A stretch of DNA of 37,417 bases from Pedobacter sp. UBA4863 (GTDB lineage Bacteria > Bacteroidota > Bacteroidia > Sphingobacteriales > Sphingobacteriaceae). A program made the translations under genes and the position numbers. Under the pieces are notes generated by a model, which saw only the letters and a program-made list of their open reading frames with translations, was not told the origin of the DNA and did no database searches. How positions within the stretch are numbered: the stretch's first letter is position 1; the number at the start of each line of letters is the position of its first letter. The stretch lies in NCBI RefSeq assembly GCF_002399615.1, contig NZ_DHDZ01000025.1, forward strand, positions 839-38,255, in the 5' to 3' direction. Positions 1 through 6,607 of this stretch are shown here, in pieces.

Positions 1-872
1 AAAGGACGTTTGTAAAAGATACTGCCATTGTTTTTGTTCTTTCCAGTTTCAACTAATTTGGTATAAAGCGGATGTTCAAACCCTAATTCCTGTCTTTCTT
101 GAAAAATGTATTTGATTTCGTCTTTGTAGTTTTCACGAATAGCATATTGTGCAATCGCTTCACGCACTCTAACCTTATCTGTTTCCAACAATGCAAAAAG
201 CCAACCTATTGTTTTGGCATCAGTATATCTTTCAAATAATTCAGCAATAGTTTTGTTTTTTTTCTTTTCAGAATATTGCAAATTTAATACTTCATCATTG
301 TCATTTGTTTCTTTTTCCTTTACATCATCAGCACCTTTTCTGCTACTTTTAAAACCTCTGCGTTGTGCAATGTGATATAAGGCTCTACCTAATTTGAAAC
401 GATTAATTTCTTGATTAAAATCTAATTTTGTTTCTGCAAGCTCTTTTCTTAATTGATATGGACTACTGTAGTCAGGTTTTCCGTCATTATTAAAATCCAA
501 CTTGATCCAAGCATCAAATGCAGTATTCCAAATAGGGTAAATTCGACCTCCATTATTATTTTTATGAGCTTCTTCTTTATTGTAGTGTCGCCATTTGTTT
601 AAATCTTCAATCGTCAAAGGGCAATAGCCTTCTTGAATTAAGTTTTCAAGAGTAGCCCATAGCCTATATTTTCGGGCTTGGTATAATCTGCGGGCCGAAC
701 GTTTTTTTGTACGCTCTGCAGCGTAAGAATATTCACCTGTCTTTCCTAAACCAACACCTTTATTGAAAGTTAATACTCCGAATTTTTCAATTTGATTTTC
801 TGTTAATTCTGGATTACGCAATGCCCATCCAATGGAGTTGGTTCCCAAATCAATTCCAAATATTTTACTCAT
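1..872 (-). CDS. cas9: Type II-C CRISPR RNA-guided endonuclease Cas9, N-terminal part (runs off the left edge)
   Basis: Reading from an ATG at 872-870, the minus strand is open to base 1, giving 290 codons without a stop; the rest lies outside the window. The start MSKIFGIDLGTNSIGWAL is the RuvC-I motif with catalytic Asp8. Residues 54-72 (RTKKRSARRLYQARKYRLW) form the arginine-rich bridge helix. Further on, ALYHIAQRRGFKSSRKG is the conserved REC-lobe motif typical of Bacteroidota type II-C Cas9, a family of roughly 1,400 residues. The protein uses a crRNA:tracrRNA duplex to cut invading DNA. The HNH domain and RuvC-II/III are not in the window, so activity cannot be judged. In II-C loci cas1, cas2 and the array normally follow cas9, here to the left. 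The two tracrRNA-like units lie immediately upstream and divergent, which supports the assignment. Confidence 0.96.
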   Translation of the reverse strand, partial: MSKIFGIDLGTNSIGWALRNPELTENQIEKFGVLTFNKGVGLGKTGEYSYAAERTKKRSARRLYQARKYRLWATLENLIQEGYCPLTIEDLNKWRHYNKEEAHKNNNGGRIYPIWNTAFDAWIKLDFNNDGKPDYSSPYQLRKELAETKLDFNQEINRFKLGRALYHIAQRRGFKSSRKGADDVKEKETNDNDEVLNLQYSEKKKNKTIAELFERYTDAKTIGWLFALLETDKVRVREAIAQYAIRENYKDEIKYIFQERQELGFEHPLYTKLVETGKNKNNGSIFYKRP

Positions 873-875
873 AAG

Positions 876-907
876 TTTGTATTTTAAAAGATGAAAATAT
901 ACATTTG
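876..907 (+). promoter_or_regulatory. Promoter of the first tracrRNA unit (Bacteroidota type)
   Basis: TTTG at 876-879 and TACATTTG at 900-907 are separated by 20 bases. This fits the Bacteroidota consensus TTTG-N19-21-TAnnTTTG exactly. The predicted start is 5-7 bases further on, at about 912-914, right at the first base of the anti-repeat. The -33 element lies only 3 bases from the cas9 start codon on the other strand. Confidence 0.7.
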
Positions 908-922
908 TTATGCAAATCACAA
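894..922 (-). promoter_or_regulatory. Possible cas9 promoter, overlapping the first tracrRNA unit
   Basis: On the minus strand TATATTTT (901-894) is one base off the TAnnTTTG -7 consensus, with TTG (922-920) 18 bases upstream. It would give a short leader before the cas9 ATG at 872. Two bases are shared with the -7 element of the divergent tracrRNA promoter, and the TTG lies inside the anti-repeat. This is a weak match, proposed because cas9 needs a promoter somewhere in this interval. Confidence 0.35.
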
Positions 923-973
923 TAAGGCTATAAGCCGAAGATTTCTTGGCCTTGCTTCGGTGGGGCTTTTTTT
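912..973 (+). ncRNA. tracrRNA-like unit 1 (short anti-repeat)
   Basis: Starts with GCAAATCACAATAAGG (912-927), where GCAAATCACAAT would pair with a CRISPR repeat beginning rTTGTGATTTGC, and ACAATAAGG is the block that opens the nexus in type II-C tracrRNAs (the Neisseria tracrRNA has the same ACAAUAAGG). The nexus hairpin is GGCT-ATA-AGCC (926-936). The unit closes with a 7-bp stem, a UUCG tetraloop and seven T. About 62 nt, short for a tracrRNA, and the anti-repeat is only about 12 nt if transcription starts at the predicted site. It lies next to and divergent from cas9. Confidence 0.72.
949..973 (+). terminator. Rho-independent terminator of tracrRNA unit 1
   Basis: Stem GCCTTGC (949-955) and GTGGGGC (960-966), pairing with three G-U wobbles, around a TTCG tetraloop closed by C-G, then seven T (967-973). 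Confidence 0.8.
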
Positions 974-1060
974 ATGGTTTTTATTTGGTTATTTATTCTC
1001 ATTTTTTTATGATATGTTATGGTTTATAAAAGTTAAATTAAATATATTTTTATTTAGTTT

Positions 1061-1076
1061 TTACGGTTACCCGTAA
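1061..1076. repeat. Perfect inverted repeat between the two tracrRNA units
   Basis: TTACGG-TTAC-CCGTAA, a perfect 6-bp dyad in otherwise A/T-only DNA, 39 bases upstream of the anti-repeat hairpin of unit 2. It could be an operator or the upstream part of the second promoter. No T-run follows closely, so it is not an obvious terminator. Confidence 0.4.
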
Positions 1077-1108
1077 TACTTTTTTAATTAAAATTTTTCT
1101 ATTTGCTT

Positions 1109-1177
1109 TAGAAAGCAAATCACAATAAGGATTATTCCGTTGTGAAAACATTTAAGGCGGGGCAACTCGCCTTTTTT
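1109..1177 (+). ncRNA. tracrRNA-like unit 2 (longer anti-repeat)
   Basis: GAAAGCAAATCACAAT (1111-1126) is a 16-nt anti-repeat complementary to a repeat beginning rTTGTGATTTGCTTTC, a form common in Bacteroidota type II-C arrays. It continues with AAGG, a small nexus hairpin GGA-TTAT-TCC (1129-1138), a TGT-GAAA-ACA hairpin (1141-1150) and a terminator. Bases 1115-1130 are identical to 912-927 of unit 1; the tails are unrelated. The 5' end is a guess: TCTATTTG at 1098-1105 is one base off the -7 consensus and would start the RNA near 1109-1112. This unit looks more like a canonical II-C tracrRNA than unit 1. Confidence 0.75.
1154..1177 (+). terminator. Rho-independent terminator of tracrRNA unit 2
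   Basis: AAGGCGGG (1154-1161), loop GCAA (a GNRA tetraloop), CTCGCCTT (1166-1173), then a run of T to 1177. One G-U pair in an 8-bp stem. Confidence 0.85.
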
Positions 1178-1209
1178 ATTGCCAAAAATTTCAAAATAGC
1201 AATTAATCC

Positions 1210-1229
1210 TTGATGTCGATTTCCATCAA
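1210..1229. promoter_or_regulatory. Inverted repeat upstream of pnuC
   Basis: TTGATG-N8-CATCAA, perfect 6-bp arms, about 75 bases before the pnuC start. A possible operator for NAD-related control. A -7-like TATATTTG lies at 1290-1297, only 5 bases before the ATG, so a nearly leaderless transcript is possible. I do not recognise a TPP or NAD riboswitch here. Confidence 0.3.
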
Positions 1230-1302
1230 ACGCACCTAAGTTATTTGCGACGAATTACACAAAAATAGAAGGATATGTGCCCAAAAATATATATTTGATG
1301 CA

Positions 1303-1926
1303 ATGATCTTACTCGAGATATCCTTTGGACAGCAATTGATACAACAACTGCAGCAAACCTCTTGGTTAGAGTGGCTTGGTTTTATAACCACCCTTTCGTG
1401 TATTTATTTAGCTGCAAAAGAAAACATCTTCAATTGGCCAATATCTATTTTAAGCATTGTTATTAGCGCTATTCTTTATTTCGAGAGCCATCTTTTTGGC
1501 GATTTTGCTTTGCAGTTCTACTTTCTTTTTACAGCATTTTACGGCTGGTGGTTTTGGCTTAAGAAGAAAAAAGCGAAAGAAAAGCCAGTCGTGTCTATTA
1601 AATTGAAACATTGGGGCTTAATTGCTATAATTATAGTAGCCCTCACTGCAATAATTGGGTTTTTATTGGATAATTATACACCAACCAACGTGCCTTACGA
1701 AGACGGCTTTTGTACAGCCGTAAGTTTGGTGGCGCAAATTATGTTAACAAGAAAGATATTAGAGAATTGGATTTTATGGGTCATCGTAGATATTTGTTAC
1801 GTGCCCTTATTACTTTACAAAAACCTTGACTTATATGCCTTGCTATATGCCATTTTGGTTGTAATAGCGCTAAAAGGATATTTAGATTGGAGGAAAACTT
1901 ACCGTGAACAAACGCAAGCACATTAA
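1303..1926 (+). CDS. pnuC: PnuC-type nicotinamide riboside transporter
   Basis: A 207-residue membrane protein with about seven hydrophobic segments and the PnuC-family look of many Trp and Tyr residues (for example FYGWWFWLKKKK near residue 84), followed by a basic cytoplasmic loop. PnuC proteins carry nicotinamide riboside across the inner membrane by facilitated diffusion, trapped by phosphorylation inside. Close relatives (PnuT) carry thiamine and are usually paired with thiamine pyrophosphokinase and a TPP riboswitch; neither is seen. The overlap with a NadR-type kinase (23 bases) argues for nicotinamide riboside as the substrate. The annotated start is the first ATG; a longer form has no support. 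Confidence 0.9.
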   Translation: MILLEISFGQQLIQQLQQTSWLEWLGFITTLSCIYLAAKENIFNWPISILSIVISAILYFESHLFGDFALQFYFLFTAFYGWWFWLKKKKAKEKPVVSIKLKHWGLIAIIIVALTAIIGFLLDNYTPTNVPYEDGFCTAVSLVAQIMLTRKILENWILWVIVDICYVPLLLYKNLDLYALLYAILVVIALKGYLDWRKTYREQTQAH

Positions 1927-2446
1927 AAAAATAGCCATTGTTGGCCCAGAAAGTACAGGCAAATCTACCATCGCCGCTGCTATGGCAAAATACTACCAGG
2001 TGCCTTGGGTGCCAGAATATGCCCGTTATTATTGCGAGGCCTTAACAGAGCCCTGCACCCTGCAAGACGAAGTAAATATGTTTCATGGACAGGTAGCTTT
2101 AGAGCAGTCTGTATTGGCAATGGCCGAAACAGATTTCATTATTTGCGACACTACTTTTTTAACAGTGAAAATTTGGAGCGATGCATTTTTTGGAGAAACT
2201 CCACAAATTGTACTTCATGCGCTGCAACAAAACCCTTACGATTTTTATGTGCTCTTAGATATTGATTTGCCTTGGGAAGATGATCCTTTAAGGGATTTTC
2301 CCAACCAACGCGAACACTTTATGGAGGTTTGGCACAAAGAATTAAAAACACTTGGCGCTAACTACAAAGTAGTTTCTGGCATAGGAGAAGATCGATTGAA
2401 GAATGCGGTAGAGGTAGTTGATGAGTTCTGGTTAAGTACAGTTTAA
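1904..2446 (+). CDS. NadR-like ribosylnicotinamide kinase (AAA-family ATPase)
   Basis: A 180-residue P-loop kinase. GPESTGKST (residues 14-22) is the Walker A loop in the form typical of the C-terminal kinase domain of NadR, and VPEYARYYCE follows as in that family. It lacks the N-terminal HTH and the adenylyltransferase domain of enterobacterial NadR, so it should only phosphorylate nicotinamide riboside to NMN using ATP. It starts with GTG at 1904 inside the end of pnuC, preceded by GGAGG at 1889-1893, one of the few clear Shine-Dalgarno sites here. The translational coupling to pnuC fits import followed by metabolic trapping. Confidence 0.88.
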   Translation: MNKRKHIKKIAIVGPESTGKSTIAAAMAKYYQVPWVPEYARYYCEALTEPCTLQDEVNMFHGQVALEQSVLAMAETDFIICDTTFLTVKIWSDAFFGETPQIVLHALQQNPYDFYVLLDIDLPWEDDPLRDFPNQREHFMEVWHKELKTLGANYKVVSGIGEDRLKNAVEVVDEFWLSTV

Positions 2447-2483
2447 TTAAAAACAATCAAAGCTTTATTGTGGATATAAAAAT

Positions 2484-2504
2484 AAGGCTACCCTAAGCCT
2501 TTTT
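2484..2504 (+). terminator. Terminator after the pnuC-nadR unit
   Basis: AAGGCT-ACCCTA-AGCCTT with a short T-run, 38 bases after the kinase stop codon. Confidence 0.6.
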
Positions 2505-2534
2505 GACATAGATAGGATAGCGGGTGCAACAAAT

Positions 2535-2569
2535 AAAAAAGGCAACTAATTAAAATTAATTGCCTTTTT
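2535..2569. terminator. Bidirectional terminator between nadR-like kinase and PiT genes
   Basis: AAAAAAGGCAA (2535-2545) and TTGCCTTTTT (2560-2569) form a long stem with inner A/T pairing and poly-A/poly-T flanks, so it can stop both converging transcripts. Confidence 0.8.
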
Positions 2570-2590
2570 CCACGGGTTTAAAAACCTTCC

Positions 2591-3883
2591 TTAAATAAAT
2601 AAGCTTAAAATATAATAGGATATTGCCGCTAAAGCAGCAGATACAGGGATGGTTAATACCCAAGCCCATATTAGCTTAACGGTAATGCCCCATTTTACAG
2701 CCGAAGTGCCCTTCGTTAATCCAGAACCTATAATAGAGCCGGTAATGGTATGTGTGGTACTTACAGGTACTCTAAAATGTTCGGTAAAATATAAAGTTAA
2801 TGCGCCAGCAGTTTCTGCGGTTACTCCTTCAAACGGTGTAACCTTAGTGATTTTGGAGCCCATTGTTTTTACAATTTTCCAGCCACCACTAAGTGTTCCA
2901 ATGCCAATGGCACCATAACAGGCCAAAGGAATCCAAGGTGGCATGTGTGCAGGTACTTCATTTCCCATGGCATCTGTAGTAGCAAACGAAACTTGTAGCC
3001 ACTCTGGCATGCTTTCTACCGTAATACCGCCTTGGTTAATATATACTATAATTGCCGCGGCAATTATACCCATTACCTTTTGCGAATCGTTACCACCGTG
3101 ACCTAAGCTAAATGCCGCAGATGACAATAATTGCATCTTTTTTAACCATTGGGTAGATTGGTGGTGTGTTAGGAAACTGAACACCAAACAGAACGAACTT
3201 ATGGTAAGAATAATGAACGCAATGAGAAACCACTTGATATTATGCGATTCGAAAGCTACGCTCCAAAAGTGCGATTCGAAACGAGGTTTGTGTATTTTAT
3301 CGTAAGGCACCATTTGATAGTAAACAAATACTACCGTGGCAATCATTAAACAAATGGTGAATATTTTTGGGCCTATACTTTTTTTGGCCGAGTGTAAAAG
3401 CCAAATAGATATTGCATAAGATACCACTGCCCCTATAAGTGGCGCTAGCACAATAAATGCAATAATAATCATTACCCCCGAAGGTAATTCGCCTGCTTTC
3501 CCTTCCTTAAACCAGTTTACCACATCTAACCCAGCGTGGGCAACGGCTGCCCCTGCAAAGCCACCAATTAAGGTGTGAGATGAGCTAGAAGGAATGCCAA
3601 ACCACCAGGTAATCAAATTCCAGATAATGGCGGCAATTACGCCGGCTAAAATCACCGTTAGGTTAATAGACATGGTGTCGGCGGTTTTTGCAACGGTATC
3701 GGCAACGCCAAACCCAAATACCCAATAGGCTAAAAAGTTAAAGAAGGCAGCCCATACTACCGCTTGAAAAGGCGAAAGTACTTTGGTGGCTACGATGGTT
3801 GCAATTGCATTAGCCGCATCATGAAAACCGTTAATGTAATCGAAAACGAGTGCTAAAACAATAATTAAAATAAGTATGGTCAT
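2591..3883 (-). CDS. pit: PiT-family inorganic phosphate transporter
   Basis: A 430-residue inner-membrane protein with the duplicated PHO-4 signature: DYINGFHDAANAIAT near the N-terminus (residues 16-30) and SLGHGGNDSQKVMG in the second half, each carrying the conserved acidic/Asn residues of the substrate site. About ten to twelve hydrophobic segments. PiT proteins import phosphate as a metal-phosphate complex, driven by protons or sodium. The gene follows the DUF47 gene with a 7-base gap, so the two are one transcript behind the Pho-box promoter at 4553-4586. The length is usual for bacterial PiT. Confidence 0.95.
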   Translation of the reverse strand: MTILILIIVLALVFDYINGFHDAANAIATIVATKVLSPFQAVVWAAFFNFLAYWVFGFGVADTVAKTADTMSINLTVILAGVIAAIIWNLITWWFGIPSSSSHTLIGGFAGAAVAHAGLDVVNWFKEGKAGELPSGVMIIIAFIVLAPLIGAVVSYAISIWLLHSAKKSIGPKIFTICLMIATVVFVYYQMVPYDKIHKPRFESHFWSVAFESHNIKWFLIAFIILTISSFCLVFSFLTHHQSTQWLKKMQLLSSAAFSLGHGGNDSQKVMGIIAAAIIVYINQGGITVESMPEWLQVSFATTDAMGNEVPAHMPPWIPLACYGAIGIGTLSGGWKIVKTMGSKITKVTPFEGVTAETAGALTLYFTEHFRVPVSTTHTITGSIIGSGLTKGTSAVKWGITVKLIWAWVLTIPVSAALAAISYYILSLFI

Positions 3884-3890
3884 AATTATT

Positions 3891-4532
3891 TTATGCGTTT
3901 TTTACCAAGATAGACTCTAGCACGTTGGCCGCATCTTCACATTTATCAGTAGCAATTTCTAAGGTTTGTAAAACCTCTTTTTGCTTAATTAGCTCTATGG
4001 CATTGGTCTCAAACTCGAATAAACGGGCAATAGCCAAATTGCAAGTATAATCTGCTTGGTTTTCTGCACTGTTAATTCTTACGCAGGCATCTGCAATAAC
4101 CCTAATGTTTTTAAAGCTTCTCAACTCTTTAATTGCTTTTTCAAGGTCGGTACACATTTCTACCAGCAGTTCAGCAAGCTTTACCATTGGTTCGCCAATA
4201 TTGGTAACATTGTAAAGCTCAATATTTCCTGCCGATGCATGGATATAATCTGCAATATCGTCAATGGCACTTGCCAACGAGTGGATATCCTCCCTATCGA
4301 AAGGAGTAATAAAGTTTTTGCTTAATTCAATGAAAATAGTGTGGGTAATATCATCGCCAACGTGTTCTAGATGCTCTACCTCTTTAATGAACTGTTTCCT
4401 TTTTTCGATGTCGGTAGTGGTTACTACTAACAGCAGTGCTTCTGCGATTTTCCTTACATTGCTTCCCGCTTGCTCAAATAATGGCTGGAATTTTTTGTCT
4501 TTAGGGGTAAAGAAGCTAAATATATTGCTCAT
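3891..4532 (-). CDS. DUF47 (PhoU-like) accessory protein of the PiT transporter
   Basis: 213 residues, all helical by composition, with the DUF47 pattern of conserved acidic helices (EHLEHVGDDITHTIF near residue 49; DREDIHSLASAIDDIADYIH near residue 79; NQADY near residue 138). The family is a cytoplasmic PhoU relative almost always encoded next to PiT genes and thought to hold the transporter in check, probably through metal-binding acidic helices. It is the first gene of the two-gene unit. Its ATG is 20 bases behind the -7 element TACTTTTG (4560-4553), so it has a leader of about 15 nt. Confidence 0.92.
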   Translation of the reverse strand: MSNIFSFFTPKDKKFQPLFEQAGSNVRKIAEALLLVVTTTDIEKRKQFIKEVEHLEHVGDDITHTIFIELSKNFITPFDREDIHSLASAIDDIADYIHASAGNIELYNVTNIGEPMVKLAELLVEMCTDLEKAIKELRSFKNIRVIADACVRINSAENQADYTCNLAIARLFEFETNAIELIKQKEVLQTLEIATDKCEDAANVLESILVKNA

Positions 4533-4552
4533 ACTTGTATTTAAATATGATG

Positions 4553-4586
4553 CAAAAGTAAAACCGCAATGTTAAGTTAATGTTAA
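4553..4586 (-). promoter_or_regulatory. Pho-box promoter of the DUF47-PiT operon
   Basis: On the minus strand: TTAAC (4586-4582), 6 bases, TTAAC (4575-4571), 10 bases, TACTTTTG (4560-4553). The two TTAAC boxes repeat with an 11-bp period, the design bound by OmpR/PhoB-type regulators, and resemble the TTAACA half-sites of Bacillus PhoP. The box stands where the -33 element would be. The same layout with the same spacing is found before the PhoR-like kinase gene. Confidence 0.65.
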
Positions 4587-4706
4587 CTTTAAAGGCAATT
4601 TTACTTGGCTGCTAAATCTTAGCAGTTGGCGACTACATAAAACGCCCTAATTGCGCTCAAATGCCAATTGTTGGATGTTTCTTTTTTTACAGTAATTTAA
4701 CAAATG

Positions 4707-5732
4707 CTAATTGCCTTTCTGTATGGTAAAGGCAAAAGTGGTTCCAATGTGCGGAGTGCTACGTACCGAAATGGTTTGCTGGTGGGCTTCGATAATGTGC
4801 TTCACAATAGCCAAGCCTAAGCCTGTGCCGCCTTCTTGCCTAGACCGATGAGAATCTATCCTGTAAAATCGCTCAAACAAGCGTGTTAGATACTTTTCTT
4901 CTATGCCCATTCCATCATCGGTAACTTCAATTAAATATTGGTCGTGCAACTCAAATATCTTAATGGCCGTAGAGCCATTTTCCTTGCCGTATTTTAAAGA
5001 GTTTTGAATGAGATTGATCATTACTTGCCTAATTTTCTCTCTGTCGGCATAAACCATTGTTGGGTTGGTGTACTTGTCCTTAAAAATCAACCTTGTTTTA
5101 TTGTTGGCCGCTTTATCTTCTAATATTTCGAGTACTTCCTTTACAAGTTGAACAAAATCAAAACGGGAGTAATTAATTGGGATTTCCCCCGTTTCCAGCT
5201 TAGAGATAGAATCTAGGTCGGTAATGAGGTAACTTAGGCGCTCTAGGTTTTTTTCTGCTTTATTCAGAAACTTCACGGCCATTTCCGGATCGTCTATAAT
5301 GCAATCTTGTAAGGTTTCTAGATAGCCTTGTATGGCAAATAAAGGTGTTTTAAATTCATGCGAAACATTAGATAGGAACTCTCTTCTAAAAAGCTCTTGT
5401 TTTTTCAATACATCGATCTCTCGTTTTTTTGCGCCTGCCCATTCTTCTACCTCTTGCTGCACATCATTTATAGGGTCGGCACTAATATACTCGCCAAGCG
5501 CTTCTTTTAAATCTTTACCTAGTTTTAAGTTGTGTATTTGTTTGTAGATGAGTTTTATTTTACTGTAAATGTACTTTTCTAGCAAATAGTAGAAAACCAA
5601 AAAGCTTGTTACAAAAGAAATTGCAAACGAAATAACCATGTAATACCAGCTTCCCTGAAAATGATAATTTACCAAGCCTATGGATAGCCCAACGGCCAAA
5701 GCCGTAAATAAAACTAATACGCTGAACTTCAT
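4707..5732 (-). CDS. PhoR-like sensor histidine kinase
   Basis: 341 residues. Two membrane helices at about 5-22 and 31-51 with only a few residues outside the membrane, then a short linker helix, HisKA with the phospho-acceptor His125 in SNVSHEFKTP, and a HATPase_c domain with N box (INLIQNSLKYG), G1 (DDGMGI), F box (RLFERFYRID) and G2 (GGTGLGLAIVKH). The near absence of a sensor domain fits PhoR, which senses through other membrane proteins. No response regulator gene is adjacent; phoB would be elsewhere. The link to phosphate rests on the neighbouring PiT-DUF47 operon and on the shared Pho-box promoter, so the name is an inference; that it is a histidine kinase is certain. Confidence 0.88.
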   Translation of the reverse strand: MKFSVLVLFTALAVGLSIGLVNYHFQGSWYYMVISFAISFVTSFLVFYYLLEKYIYSKIKLIYKQIHNLKLGKDLKEALGEYISADPINDVQQEVEEWAGAKKREIDVLKKQELFRREFLSNVSHEFKTPLFAIQGYLETLQDCIIDDPEMAVKFLNKAEKNLERLSYLITDLDSISKLETGEIPINYSRFDFVQLVKEVLEILEDKAANNKTRLIFKDKYTNPTMVYADREKIRQVMINLIQNSLKYGKENGSTAIKIFELHDQYLIEVTDDGMGIEEKYLTRLFERFYRIDSHRSRQEGGTGLGLAIVKHIIEAHQQTISVRSTPHIGTTFAFTIQKGN

Positions 5733-5736
5733 ATCG

Positions 5737-5770
5737 CTAAATTACAGCTATTAAGTTAAGATAATGTTAA
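5737..5770 (-). promoter_or_regulatory. Pho-box promoter of the PhoR-like kinase gene
   Basis: On the minus strand: TTAAC (5770-5766), 6 bases, TTAAC (5759-5755), 10 bases, TAATTTAG (5744-5737), one base off the -7 consensus. Spacing is identical to the promoter at 4553-4586. The ATG follows 4 bases after the -7 element, implying a leaderless or very short-leader transcript. It lies between the DUF4130 gene and the kinase and would give the kinase its own autoregulated transcript. Confidence 0.6.
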
Positions 5771-5778
5771 TTACTGGG

Positions 5779-6537
5779 CTATAATTTTTCGGTTAGGTAT
5801 TTCCAATATCTTTTAGGTACCTGTTGCGTATGTAGCTTTGTGTTTTTTCGGGCTACAATATTGGTTCTGTTAAAGTAATCTTTCCATAAGTTGGCATATA
5901 AGTTTTCTTGTTCGTCTAAGAGGTGCTGGTTGGTTTTTTTTAATAAATTAATCGTGTTGTCTAGTTTAATTTCTGCTACGGTTTGTAGGTTATAGAAAAT
6001 GCCATAATGCCTTTTAATATCGTAAATAACCCATTGTTGGTTGGCGTAACGATTTTTAAAGTGGTTAATGAGTAACGGTATTACATTAAAATCTGGATCT
6101 ATGCCGCAATAGAACATGCCATCTGCAGTTTTCTGAAACCTAATAAAGGCTTCCATTCTATGTTTTTCTCGTTCTACTTTTCGGGCCGTTTGTGTAAGGC
6201 TTAAAACTGGTGCATTCCCATAGTTTTTTTCGGTGCCGGCCTGATGTTGGAAAATATAGATACAGAAATCAAAGATATCTTGGTAAACTTCTAGTCTTTC
6301 TGAAAGGTAACAGCAATAGATTTTTCGTATCCCAGGCCTGCCTAGCCGTTGGGCCAGGCCTTTCCATACCCTATTGGCCTTGGCGCTGTCTGTTAAAACT
6401 TCAAAAGACTTGGTAAAAGCATTTGGCTGATAATTGTTTTTGGGAACAATGGCTACTTTACTAGGTGGCTTCCTTTCAAACCATTCAAATACTGCGGTTA
6501 GCAAACCTTCTAAACTGTTGTCAAAAATGTATATCAT
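5779..6537 (-). CDS. TIGR03915-type (DUF4130) probable DNA metabolism protein
   Basis: 252 residues beginning MIYIFDNSLEGLLTAVF, the usual start of the TIGR03915/DUF4130 family. The biochemical activity is unknown to me. In many bacteria this domain is fused to a UdgX-type uracil-DNA binding protein, or is encoded beside the TIGR03916 radical SAM protein, as here (70 bases downstream of it). That points to DNA lesion or modified-base processing. The protein has no signal peptide and many basic residues, consistent with nucleic-acid contact. No uracil-DNA glycosylase is encoded nearby. The family call is firm; the function is inferred from partners. Confidence 0.85.
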   Translation of the reverse strand: MIYIFDNSLEGLLTAVFEWFERKPPSKVAIVPKNNYQPNAFTKSFEVLTDSAKANRVWKGLAQRLGRPGIRKIYCCYLSERLEVYQDIFDFCIYIFQHQAGTEKNYGNAPVLSLTQTARKVEREKHRMEAFIRFQKTADGMFYCGIDPDFNVIPLLINHFKNRYANQQWVIYDIKRHYGIFYNLQTVAEIKLDNTINLLKKTNQHLLDEQENLYANLWKDYFNRTNIVARKNTKLHTQQVPKRYWKYLTEKL

Positions 6538-6607
6538 AGCTGGTGTAAATAAATTGCCTTCAATACTTGTACTAAATTTATTTCAGGGTTGATGGGGTGG
6601 TTATAGG

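Noticed and set aside
891..1076. 61-codon plus-strand reading frame
   Set aside because: It runs through tracrRNA unit 1 and its terminator and codes for a Phe/Tyr-rich sequence that merely reflects the T-rich DNA.
873..1302. CRISPR array next to cas9
   Set aside because: The shared 16-mer occurs only twice, each time followed by a nexus and terminator, with no repeat-spacer regularity. These are tracrRNA units, not array repeats.
1178..1302. Riboswitch (TPP or NAD class) before pnuC
   Set aside because: I could not find the conserved cores; only a 6-bp dyad is present.
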